Positions 12,901 through 25,614 of a DNA stretch of 64,000 nt are shown here, piece after piece. This stretch comes from Schistosoma mansoni (taxonomy: Eukaryota; Platyhelminthes; Trematoda; Strigeidida; Schistosomatidae): NCBI RefSeq assembly GCF_000237925.1, contig NC_031496.1:29071510-29135509 (forward strand), given 5' to 3'. The number at the start of each line of letters is the position of its first letter. Within the stretch, counting starts at the first letter, position 1. The notes beneath the pieces were generated by a model that saw only the letters and a list, made by a program, of their open reading frames with translations, was not told where the DNA came from and ran no database searches. A program made the translations under genes and the position numbers.

Positions 12901-15900
12901 AGTTAATCGTGTGAATTAATGTAAAATATGACTTAGTAACAATTATTCATGGAAACTCGATATTAGTTTATATAATCTCCTAATCCCAAACAACAATAAA
13001 CGTGACTGGCAACCAATATCCTTTTTTCATATCAAGTTATGCGGTCATGTAACAAAAAAGGGAATAAACATATTTAAATATCATCGAAACTATAATCGAC
13101 TGTAGAATAAAAGTTGTGTAATTTTCTCATCCATCTGTAGGAATTAATTCTTGCTTTTTACATCAATCATTTACCACCTGAATTATCCAAATAATGTTCA
13201 AACTCTATTCAATAAATAAAAAGATCCCATTTATTTGATTCGACAGTAAAGAGTGTAATGAACATGAAGTGACAAACCTGACTTCTTCTATGCTCTTCAC
13301 TATTCAGCAACGTTGATGTATCACTCTATTCTTCAAAAAAAAACAATGAATCCATATAATTTATTCAATATCTGAATACTCTCTTCGCTCTGCAGACATC
13401 ATAATCAAGCTGAAATTAGTGCTGAGTTATTATAATTGTAACGGTATAATGTTTTTTTATTATTGACACTATTTTAATTTCAACTAACTAAAACCGTCAC
13501 CGCTAATTTCTTGTTCATCTGTTATTTTTAACTTATCATTTGTAAAAAAAAACAAAATAAACAAATTCTAGCTGCTGTTTCTTCACAATCTTCTACTCCA
13601 CAATTACTTTCCAACGTATCAATACCTGACACTAAATAGGAATAATGTATTTGTAAAATCTCAGCGAATGAATTTGAAGTAAATGCAAGAAAAACCTTGG
13701 ACCAGATTGCCAGGCGAAACGTTGGATTTACTTCAAATTCATTCGCTGAGATTTTACAAATATATATTCTTCCTATTTAATGTCTTACATAAACTCGCCG
13801 CCCAAATACTATGAAACTATTCGCTCTAATTCAGACGAAAGTTTTTATATATGGATCAATACCTGTATGTGAATCCACAGTTGTTGTTGGTAGCAGTAGC
13901 AATGGTAGCAATATTAATACATATATTCAATCCAATTCCAGTGTTTCTCCTGATCCCACAGTCATGAATCAAGAAAGGTTTATTACTCAATCTGAAATTT
14001 CCTTGTCAGTCAATCAGTCACAACGTAGAACTTTGTACGTACGTACGTACGTCAGTTCAAGTTGCCATACCACATTAACTCAGAGATGCAGTTGTCGATT
14101 CAAATCTCATAGTGGTAGAGGTAGTAAAAGTATAAACAGTAATCGGAAAGATTAGGGTTTGAAGGTGTTATTCAAGGAGTGTAATCCAGTGAAATAAATT
14201 TGGAAAGAGAAAAAAGAAACATGAAGAATTCAGAAGATTAGAATTTGGTAGAACACAAAGAGTGGATGCATCTTCGCCATTGCAGACGATTTTGAGCCAT
14301 GTCTTTCAAGGTCTCTAACCATCGGTTACTATCATCTCTTGGATTCCTACCAGGTAGTCTACACTTACCAACATGGCTCAGTCCGATTGTCAGTGACTTC
14401 ATGGATTTGTGCCATGTTTTGGTCTAGCCGCCTTTAGCTTTCTTCTAGCCTACTCCTACACCATAAAACATTGCACGTCGGGGCAGTTGGTGTTTGGACA
14501 TACGTAGCACGTATCCCAGCCATCTCAACTAATGAAGTTTCACTACTTCATCAATCGATTTGCCATCCTTACCTAGTACCCGTTTCCTAACAACTGCATT
14601 ACTTACTCGGTGGTCCCAGGATATACGAGCAATGCTTCGAAGACACCTATGACCGAATACTAGTAGCCTTCGAGTATCCTCTACACTTACCGACCATGTT
14701 TCACAGACATAAAGTAGGACGGAACGAACTGCTGCTCAGTGAACCCGTGGTTTGGTTGCTAGATGGATATCTCGCCTACACCATAAATGATGCAAGTTGG
14801 CAAAAGCTAGTCGAGTCTTCTGTATCCGTGCTAAGATTTCGTCACGCACCAGACCACAAGTACTGATGAGACTCCTAAAATAAGTGAAGCGGTCGACACT
14901 CTCAACTACTTCACTCCCTACCATTAGTTCGGGTGTCGATGCAACCCAATCCTGGAGTAACAATTTACATTTGGATGGGGAGAAACGCATCCCAAACATC
15001 CTGGCATTATTACTTAGTTCTAACAGAAGACTCTGCATTTTGTCAGCGTCTTCACCAAATAGAACTATGTCATCGGCATATTATAAGTCAACAAGTGAAT
15101 CTCCCGGTAAAAGTTCAAATCCTGGAGATTGAGATGATGAAAGTCTTATCTCTAAAAGCACGTCTACGATGAAGTTAAACAAGAATGGAAAGAGTGGACA
15201 GCCCTGAAGAACACCACTTGAAGTAATCAATTCTGATGACAGTTCTCCATAAGCTCTAACTCGACCAGTTGTGTTCAACTAGAGAGCCTTCATAAGGTTA
15301 ATGTGTGACAACAATATATTAATGTTGACGGATTTTTAAAAATTAAATTAATGAATAAGTCAGAAATGTTTAATTCATCCTTATTGGATATGTTTCGAGT
15401 TTAAAAACTCTTAAGTTTATTTTTTTTTTTAATGAAAATTTTTTTATTAGATACACTGAATTTAAGCTAATACCTGCTCAAAACACAATAAATTAGAATA
15501 CAAATTTATGTCATTCTAGCTTTTAATGCTTTCACCCTTCAAAATTGAATTTAGGGTAAAAAGTTTTGGGCTTTATTGTTACATCACAGTTAATTATAAC
15601 GCTTTAGATTCTATTTACGAATGAATGCAATAATTCTCCTGAGAAATCAATTACCTTTAGTTGTGCTTGAATTTTTTTAATTTGTAAACTCTGTTGATGT
15701 CGGTTTAAAGATCAACAATCAACTTCTCATTTCTATTTAAAACGTGACCGCTACTCAAATGATGTCTTCGCTATATGCTAACAATTCTTCGAGAGTACTT
15801 ATTATCAAATAATAAAGACCTATACATGTTTTACGACTTGAAGTCGATACAGATCTAGTTTTTTACTCAATACATTCTTCATTCGTTAGGCAAACGGAAA

Positions 15901-18900
15901 TCTTCCTTAAATCACATAGGCCAAAATTTGATAGAAATCATATAATCTTATTGTATCCGTACTATGGTTTCGGGAGCCATGAACCCCTTCCATGATAAAT
16001 GACAGACCAGTCCAATGTCCAAAATATTTTAGCTTTTTTTACGTTCCAGAACTAGTAATACTTTACACACTATCAAAATATGAATTTTATTTTCTGTCAG
16101 TGTTCTACCCATTAGTAATATAGTGTGAAAGGAAATGATGTTGGGACCCCACAGAAATTCCACATCTAATCAATACCCAATAGAAACTCCTGGAAAAACG
16201 ATGGATCGTGTTTGACACTGAATAATTACCTATTTTGTCATGAAATTCAATGTCTTTTCAGAACATTCGAGCTTATCAAAGCCACACATAATCCTATAAG
16301 TATCCTTGTTTTCTGTACTGGAACCAATCTTGAAATAAAGTTTCTTCTTTCTCTCATTCGATGTTCAAGTATTATAGTACTCTTGACAACTAGGAAGCAG
16401 TTAGAAAGTCATTATTAGACGTTCGGCTATCAGACATAAAAGATGTGTCAGTCAAGCGACGATCGATAGTGGCTATCATTATCGTCAAATCTACGAATGT
16501 TTATATTGATTGATTGATTTCAAGTTATTCGTTTTTTTCATATGATTGTTCATCTCATCTTTTTTGTCAAATGAAAATCTCATTGAACACGTCGTGCACA
16601 AATGTTTATATGTATCCTTGTTCAACCCCGCTACCTTTCCCCCCTATTTACATATATTTACAGGTTCATGTCAAAGTGGAATTATCCACTCAAACCACCA
16701 ATCTGATATAAACATTAGTTCAAATATATCTATGCAACAGCAGTGTATTGATCAGATAATACCACCACCACCATCAACAACAACAACAACATTTGGAAAT
16801 ACACTATCAATATTGAATCCTTCATCTTATGATTCACAAGTGATGTATCCTGGACAAACTATTGATTGTTCACTATTTGAACCGATTACAAGTCCATCAG
16901 GTTCACCTACACCAAATTCTATACAAAATGAATATTCTAATGAAAATGAAATTATGTTACCGCTAAATAATAATAGTAATAGTAGTAATAATAATAATAA
17001 CAATAATAATAATAACCAAAATTCTAGCGTTTATCAAAGACCTACATCGAAGAAAGTCATGGAATTGGCAACGTCTTTAACCGATCTGGATACAGCATCT
17101 ATGTGTGGCAAAATAAAAGAGGTGAGATATTTATATCATTGTTAGAAAGGATTTCAATTATCTTGTTATTGATGACTTTGACGGAATTTGTATTAATCTT
17201 TGTCAGGACATATGTAAATTGTTACAAATTGTAAAGTATAGATGGCTTCGTGACTAGGATTGAAGTCCAGAACACATTTTTCATTCCATTTCGTACTCGT
17301 TAGCTGGAAGTGACAAAATATATATTAGGTTAGAATCCCGGTGCGAATATTAACGCTTCAATGTAAGTATACCCAGCTGGCGAGTTCTGACTGAGACGAA
17401 ACGCGCGTTGTGGTATCCAATACTAGTCACAAACCCACTTGTTTTGTGAAAAAAGTAAGATAGTTTAGTCGAACTTCTTTTTTAAAATATTCTTTAATCT
17501 GCTACATGCTGATATGCTCAAGTTATCATTTAGTTAAAAAATTGTTTGACTCATTCAATTTTCAACAACTGCCTACTTTGACGCATAATGTTTGCTAGTT
17601 TAGGAGTAAATTGAGACAAAGCTCGAGGGCGGTCACTCTAAGAAATGACATCAATCCATGACATCATTGACGTTGAATTAAACCATACAGGTAGGTACAG
17701 TCTACCCGTTTGGGGTCCACATGATTGTCGTAAATAATAGTTGGAGACTTTGATTGACATGGCTCAAAATCGGTTGGTATTGCACAATTACATTCACACT
17801 TTGTTTTCCTTTAGATCTTGTGTTTTAAAGTTATATCATCCTTTTTTTTCGTCGTAAATTTATTCTTTCTTCTCGAATCTTGTTATCCATACGCAATATG
17901 GTTTTCTACTATAATTGATACTGTTACTACTTCTAATACTTTATCATTTCACCTAACTTGACTGATATGATGTTTTGGTAGCTTGAACCAATATCACATA
18001 TGTGCTTAGTTGCTTATGATTAATTAACTCATTCAGTATCATTGTACTATCTATATCAATTTACATATATTGGTTGATAATAACCAATGAATGATTGAAA
18101 TAACTATCCGGGATTAATAATTTTTATCTGATTATAAATATTGATGTAATTAGAAATGTTTTTGTTGGTCATATTGATTGGTTCATTTTTATAATCGATC
18201 ATTTCCAATTTGAAATATTTTAAAGTTTATTCGTCAAATATTCATCATAAGCGTTTTCATAGGTTAAATTTAATTTCAAAACTTCTGTAGTAATTTAGTT
18301 CATTGAAATGGTTCAAACATATTGAGTTTTTGTCATAGATTGGGTTCTCATTTTAAAAGAGGAACAGATTACTGAAATTGATGTCTGAAATACACATTAC
18401 GCATAAATCGAAGCTAGTAAATTAGCTATTAAGTCATCCTGATAGCCTCGTCTAAAGAAAATCCCATTGTCCTATCTGACAATGATTAAAGCTGGAAGAA
18501 AATCAGTAACATGATTAGATTGGAACTAAAAGATATATGTCTTACTTATCTGGTGTTCAAAAAAGAAGCAACATGAAATCGAACGAGCTGTTCTGCCATC
18601 CGTATTCATGATTTTTACAATATAATACAATAATATTACCATCCAACCACGATACTACGCCACGCTTACGAAAAATGGACTAACTGGAAGGTACTTACAA
18701 TCTGATCACCATCATGTTCGACAGCATAAAATTCATATTAACAACAGGATCAAACAGTAAACTACCATCCTTCGATATATCTATCACCAGAATCCTTATA
18801 GAAAAACTTGAGCTTTGAGTAAATCAGAATCCCCAATTCAATGATGACTATATCGTCAATCAGTCAGTTAGTCAGCTACAACGTAGGACCAAGCACATAT

Positions 18901-21900
18901 ATGCATCGGTACAATTTGCCGTACCTCATTAGCACAACAATATGAACACCGGATTCATAGAAGTAGTTAATTTAGTGGTGGTAATATATAAAAGAAAGGT
19001 TGTATATAAGGATATAGTATAGGAAGGAAGACAGATATGAAGCAATCTTGATCTCAAGGTTTAAGGGAAGATAAAGGGTGTATACAACTGCACCATTGTG
19101 ATTGATTCTGAGCCATGTCACCTAGAGTCTCCAACCATTGGTTACGATAGTCACTCGGACCCCAACCAAGTAATCTGCATCTACCGAAATGGCACAGACT
19201 AGAAGTTAGTGACTTCAAGCACTGATGTCACGTTTTGGTTTGACCGTCCCTAACTCTCTTCCAACCATTCCCAATGCTAGTGAGCATAGCGCGTCGTGGT
19301 AATCGGTGTTCAGGCATACGTAACATGTGGCCCAACCATCTCAGTCGATGAAGATTCACAACCTCATCAACTGATTTACCATCATTTCCTAATACCCTGC
19401 GTCGAACCTCACTATTACTTACCCGGTTATCCAAGCAGATGCGAGCAATATTTCTAAAGCATCTATAGTCAAATACTAGTAACCTACGAGTATCTTCTAC
19501 TCTTAATGGCCATGTTTCGCAGCCGTAAAGTAGAACAGAACGAACTGCTGTGCAGTATACTCGTCCCTTAATTGATAGACGGATATCTCGTCTTCGCCAT
19601 AGGTGACGTAAGTTGGCAAAAGCCAAACGAGCTTTTTGAATCCGTGCTGAGATTTCGTCAGACCCCAACCAATTAGGACTGATCAGACTTCCAAGATAAG
19701 TGAAGTTGTCCACGCGTTCGACTACTTCACTCCATATCCTTAGTTCAGGTGTTGACGCAGGCCAGTCCTGGAGTAACAATTTACATTTGGATGGGGAGAA
19801 ACGCATCCCAAACATCCTTGCATTATTACTGAGTTCCAACAGAAGACTCTGCATTTTGTCAGTGTCTTCACCAAACAGGTCTATGTCATCTGCGTATTCT
19901 AAGTCGATAAGTGAACCTCCTGGTAGAAGATCAATTCCTGAAAATTCAGTCGACGAGAGTGTTATTTTCAGCAACAGGTCTATAATTAAGTTAAACAAAA
20001 ATGGGGATAGTGGACAGCCTTGACGGACACCACTTGAGGTTGTAAAACCAAATGACAGTTCACCATAAGCTCTCACTCGACTGGTAGTGTTCGAGTAAAG
20101 AGCCTTCACAAGGTTTATGTACTTCTCAGGTACACCTTTCAATGACAGACACTGCCATAGAACCTCTTGGTCTACAGAGTCAAATGCTGCTTTCAAGTCA
20201 AGAAAAACTATCATTGTCGGACGCCGATAAACATGTCTGTGCTCTAAAACCTGACGAATAGTGAATATGTGGTCGATGCAGCCACGACCAGGTCTGAAGC
20301 CAGCCTAATTTTCTCGTGTTTGCAGTTCACGAGTCTTAGTTAGGCGCCAGATAATTATTGAGGCTAGTATTTTAGATGCTATGTTAGTCAGACTAATCCC
20401 TCTATGGTTATCTCAGGATGATTTTGGCCCCTTCTTATATACTGGGACAATAAATGATTGTGACCAGTCAGATGGGATTACGTCTAACTCCCAGATTTTA
20501 GCCAGAATATTAGTCAACCTAATCGCTAAAATTGAACCACCATATTTAAAGACCTCTGGAGCCAATCCATCTGGACCAGCTGCTCTTCCTCGTTTCAGAT
20601 TACTTATAGCCTTTTGAACTTCAAGTAGGGTCGGGGGGCCTACTTCAATGTTCCATTCAGATTGTCTGGGAATAGTGGGTAGTTGTGCAGTAGCTGAAGG
20701 CCAGCTAAACTGCTCCTTAAAGTGTTCCGCCCATCGTTCTAAACGTTTGGGTTGAGAGCAGATAAGGGTTCCGTCTTTTTCCGAGATCGTCTCACTTACA
20801 CTTGACTTCTTAATTCCGGTTTCTTTTGTTAGTCTGAATAGTTGCCTGGTGTTGCCTACAGCCACTGCCTTTTCCATCTCTTTTGCTTTCGTTGCCCACC
20901 ACTGCTCACGATCGTTCCTTAGACTTTTAGTCAACCTAGATCTGATTTGTTTACGCTCTTCGTCGTGTTCAGAGCCTGATGGGATGAGTTTACGCGAATC
21001 CATCAGTGAAATAGACTTGGAAGAAATCCATTGGTTTTTTGGAACCCTATGGTTTAAATTACTAATAGATGTGACTGTTGTTTCCACAGCTGTTCGTATG
21101 TCTTTCCAAGCAGCATCTGGGTCAGTCTCGTTCACAGAACTGCCTAGATGTGAACTCAGTTGTTCCTGGAATTCGCATTTGGCTTTCTCGTCCTCCAGTT
21201 CAATCCTAATGGGTCTTCTTAGTGTACTTTTCCTGCGTCCAGTGAGGCGCAGACAAATGCGCGCTCGTATTAAAGCGTGATCAGAGTCTAAACAAGTATT
21301 CCAAAACGAGCGACAATCTTCTATTGAGCCTCTCCAACGATGACTGATGACAATATGGTCTATTTGAGTTCATCGTTGGTTTGGTGCAGGTAATCGCCAT
21401 GTTAGACGATGTCTCTCCTTATGCTTAAAATTAGTGCTTGTTAAAAATAAACGATTGTCTGAGCATAGTTGCAACAGACGATCACCATTATCGGTTCGTT
21501 GAGCCGGAATACTAAAATACCAACCTAAATGTCTTTCTGTTTGATTTAAGCTGTCTAGTTGGGCATTAAAGTCACCCGCTACGACTACTATGTCTGAGCG
21601 CTTAGCTTTCTGAAGAAGTTCAGAGAGCTTTCTGTAAAAGTCATCTTTCACTTCATCATGGCTGCAGTCAGTGGGAGCGTAGGCAGCAACGACGAAAAGG
21701 CAACGACGTGTGTCCCTATCCTTCCGAGTTCTTACGGAGCCATTTAGCCGGACAGCACACAGGCGACTGTTAACGGGGATCCATTCTAGTAGTGCCTGTT
21801 CTGCCCTTGTACTTAGTGCTATGCCTACACCTGCAAGTTCACGAGAACTAGTTATGGGGTCGCCAGATACACGGAGGGTGTATTTCGTTGGCTGTCCATT

Positions 21901-24900
21901 TTGGCGAGGTGAGGTCAAGTGAATGACCACACTGGGATCCTGTATGCGTGTTTCGGAGACACAGCATACATCAATGATACGAGATTCTAGGGTTTTAGCT
22001 AAGGAGGCCTGTTGACCGATTTGGCATAGGGTACGTACGTTGAAGGCTCCAATGTGTAGTTTGGAGCGAGGTTTTAGTAGACCTGGGACAGCGTTTCGCA
22101 CACTAGAATCATTGGCCATGGTGACACTTGAGGAGGAAACCGAAAGAGGAAGTTTAGAGTTGAAAGTTCATGTAGGAGGAATAATAGGAATTGAAGAAGG
22201 AGATTGATTATGAATACAGTGGTCTTGAGTGCTGTTAGAGGTATGAGGGCAGTTATCACTTCCCGGTTGCCCACACCGTGGAAGGGTACTTCTAGGGGTA
22301 CCTGAAAAGGAAATTGGGTTAGAAGTGGTCTTAATGACCTGAGAGCGTGACCGCAGTGCCCAAGGGACAACTGCTTGAGGTCGGTCACACACGACCTTTT
22401 TGTGGGTAGTTTTTGTGTTAGCTCCGTTCTTCAAAAAAAACCTTACCGCCGGAGACGGATATCCGTGGGATAAGGCGGGGTGTGCATTTTTAGGGTCGAC
22501 CTTTTCTAACCCCACCCCTCCTTGTGGGAAGGCAGCATCGCTGTCATGCTGGTTGTCTGAAGGAAACACCTTACTGCTGTCACACCTCCGTACAGTCAGC
22601 ATTACGACTTCGCCTTCGGACCTTGGGTTTGCTGCTTTTAGTCTTACCGCTCTTCAAACGACCTGTCTGGCATGGTAGGACCTTGAGGAACGATTGTTCC
22701 AGCCAGTATAGCTCGATTGATTCATCACGATAGGCAAGCCCGACCACCACGTCAAGGTAGCACCAACGGTCGGGATATCGTCAATAAAGAACCAGCAACC
22801 CATTGTGTATAAACGGTGATTGATATAATGTAGGCATACTGTGATCCTGTCATTACAAAGAGAAACTGAAAAGATACGCCCTATGGATATATTTCAGAAA
22901 AGTGGCTACCCGAAAATATTCATCAAGAATTGCTTAACCAATAAACCATCAATTACACAATCAACAGGAAATACCAGCAAGCAAATAATCTTGTTCTAAA
23001 CGATGGAAGCAAATAGGTTATTAAGGCTGTTAGGAATAAATATAGTCCTCAAAATCTTAATTGTACGAAGCTGAGAACACAATGACAAAGAACAAGATAA
23101 ATATCATTCCTAAGATAAGTTATAACAACTGCAATCATCACTATGTCATACAAACTGCCCACCCTCTCTGTCTATCTGAATGAACATTAGTTGGCTGTCA
23201 AACACCACGATATATTTTCACTTATATCAATGATTGTGGACAATTATAGACATAAATTTGATTGAGAAAATGTAAGTCTTGAACAGAAAAAACGCAAACA
23301 AAACCATGGAAGACAGCACTAAGGTCATTCATCGATCAATCGACGCATTGAAATAGACCTGATAGTTCAGCCAATAAGAAAAATAACAAACAACTACAAG
23401 GTCAGAGTTCAGGTCAAGGGAAGAAATAGTGACTATCAACGTGCAAACAATGACAACACAATATGGACAATAACCAATTATATTCCATATTAACAGAATA
23501 AGTTGTGGGTGAATTGTGGAGCAAGTTTACTAACTAGCAAATATACAACACCCCGATAGGTATCAAAGTAGAAGCAGAGATCATTGTTTAGTAAGCAGTT
23601 AGGTATTTGGTTACAGGATGTTTAGGACTTAGTGGATAAATAATGAAATAAATGAAAGGATCCCCATTTTTGTGACTAACTTAAATGCATGCGGGTTAGA
23701 GTTTCCTTTACTTATGAATTCAATCTGCCCGTGTTTTGATAAGCTACAGTTTACGGTTACATGATATAATCAATCGAATCATACTGCTAAATTCTCATGT
23801 CTTTAAGCTTCTCGGATTTTAATGTTATCTTTTTATGTATAGACTTTTTATTCTTAATTCACTATGATCTTTCTCCTATAAGTATGAACGGTGCTTATGA
23901 CCTGATCTTTTGATGTGCTGTTAATACATTTGCTTCATATGATTGACTTTTTTTTATAGTAATTTCATGTTTTAGAATGGTGTTTCCAGTCAACTCTGGT
24001 AGGTCTTGTACTTTAACGCCTACACTCTGAGTTAGCTACTTCCTAGTCCTCGCGAATCTTTCAGAGAGCAATAAGTATAGATGTCTTACTTCAAAGGCTA
24101 GATTATATACAAACACAGGCGTATTTATAGAATTATGCGTAACCTTGAGCTTCTAGAAACTGCTAGGAAACACGATATAACGAATTCGCTAGTCATCCAT
24201 TTGGGACAAAGGAATAATAATCAGCCATTTTTTAGATTCCTCTTGAAAGCTTCTAAAGGAGGTTGATCTCTCAAAATATTCTCAGTGTTTCTTCTGGCTT
24301 TTAGAGGATTTTCCGAGAAACTGTTAAGGACACCCACAGCCTTCTTATTCAATCACTAAGCGCTTAATGGGTCAAAGTAGTCATTGGTCAATTTCGACAT
24401 TTTAATGGCGTCTTTCATTTCATTTTTTACACAATATATTTCGTCTAGAGTTTATTGCAAGGAAATAAAAATTTTTTTTCTTATGAATATGTATTCCATT
24501 ATTGTTGTTGCTATGGTTCATTTTTTAATCCAGAAAGGAGGATTCACTTATCATTTGTTCTTTCTTTCTATCTCTAACTCTTTATATATTAGCTTTTACA
24601 ACGTCATTCAATACCACAGCGATTATTTGGTGATGTTGTATTGGGAATGTGTCAAGCATCTGTCAGTGATATTTTATCAAAAACACGTCCATGGTCACAT
24701 TTATCAAATAAGGCAAGAATACCATATGTACGTTTACATTTATGGTTACAAGAACCAGATCATTTGGAAATGTTAAAAGCTGCTCAAGCAAATATCAAAA
24801 GTAAATTTCTTTGCACTTTTGTTTATATGTAGTGTTGTAATGAGTCTTTTAAATAGAGTTGAAACTAAACTATTGTGTTGAAAGGTAGACAAGACTGTTC

Positions 24901-25570
24901 AGAACGTTCATTCATTTTTAAATGGATTATTTCTTGTATTTGTGGGTTACTATGTATATGCTTTTAGGATTTCAATTATTTTATTTTCCACCACCTACCA
25001 TGATTTAAAAATCCAGATATATCGAGTGTTAGTAACCTTGATATAAAATAGTTATAGCTTATAATTTAGATAATTGCCAACTTATTCAAGCTTCAGTTAA
25101 ATGATGTAATATTTGCTTCTAGTTAGTTATCTCTAGTGCAAGTAAGATGTCTGTTTGCCGGATAAAAGACGAGTATTCTGTGCAAAAGTTCATTCATTAT
25201 GGCTGTGAAAAATAACCTTTAAAAGTAGACATTTGTAAGTTACTGGTATTCGTTTATAGGTGTTTTTAAATCATTGCTTGTATGTCGAAACCATCTAGTA
25301 GGCAGTACTAACGTTAAGCACAGGGTAGTAGTTAAAAATACCAAGTTGGTTGATGGGGTAATGAATTTTCATTGACCCAGACGTGATGTCAGTAATTCAG
25401 TAAACGGGATAAGTAGTTGTAGACAATCTGGTTGGGGTCCGTACAATTGTTTGGCCGATGGCTGGAGATGTTAGGAGGCATGACTCGGTTCTACGTTGCT
25501 CAAACCTGACTGGCTTAATCAGATCAAACTTTTTTCCAATTTATTCGTATATTAAATACCAACACCAACC

Positions 25571-25614
<44 letters not shown>

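Noticed and set aside
19700-20023. + strand frame of about 107 codons
   Set aside because: Antisense shadow of the reverse transcriptase of the minus-strand LINE.
22400-22733. Open frames on the + strand around 22400-22733
   Set aside because: They are antisense to the in-frame N-terminal part of the RTE-like LINE.
24384-24776. 130-codon frame overlapping the CUT 3 exon
   Set aside because: Different frame from the CUT domain. It starts in intron and its hydrophobic content comes from T-rich intron sequence.
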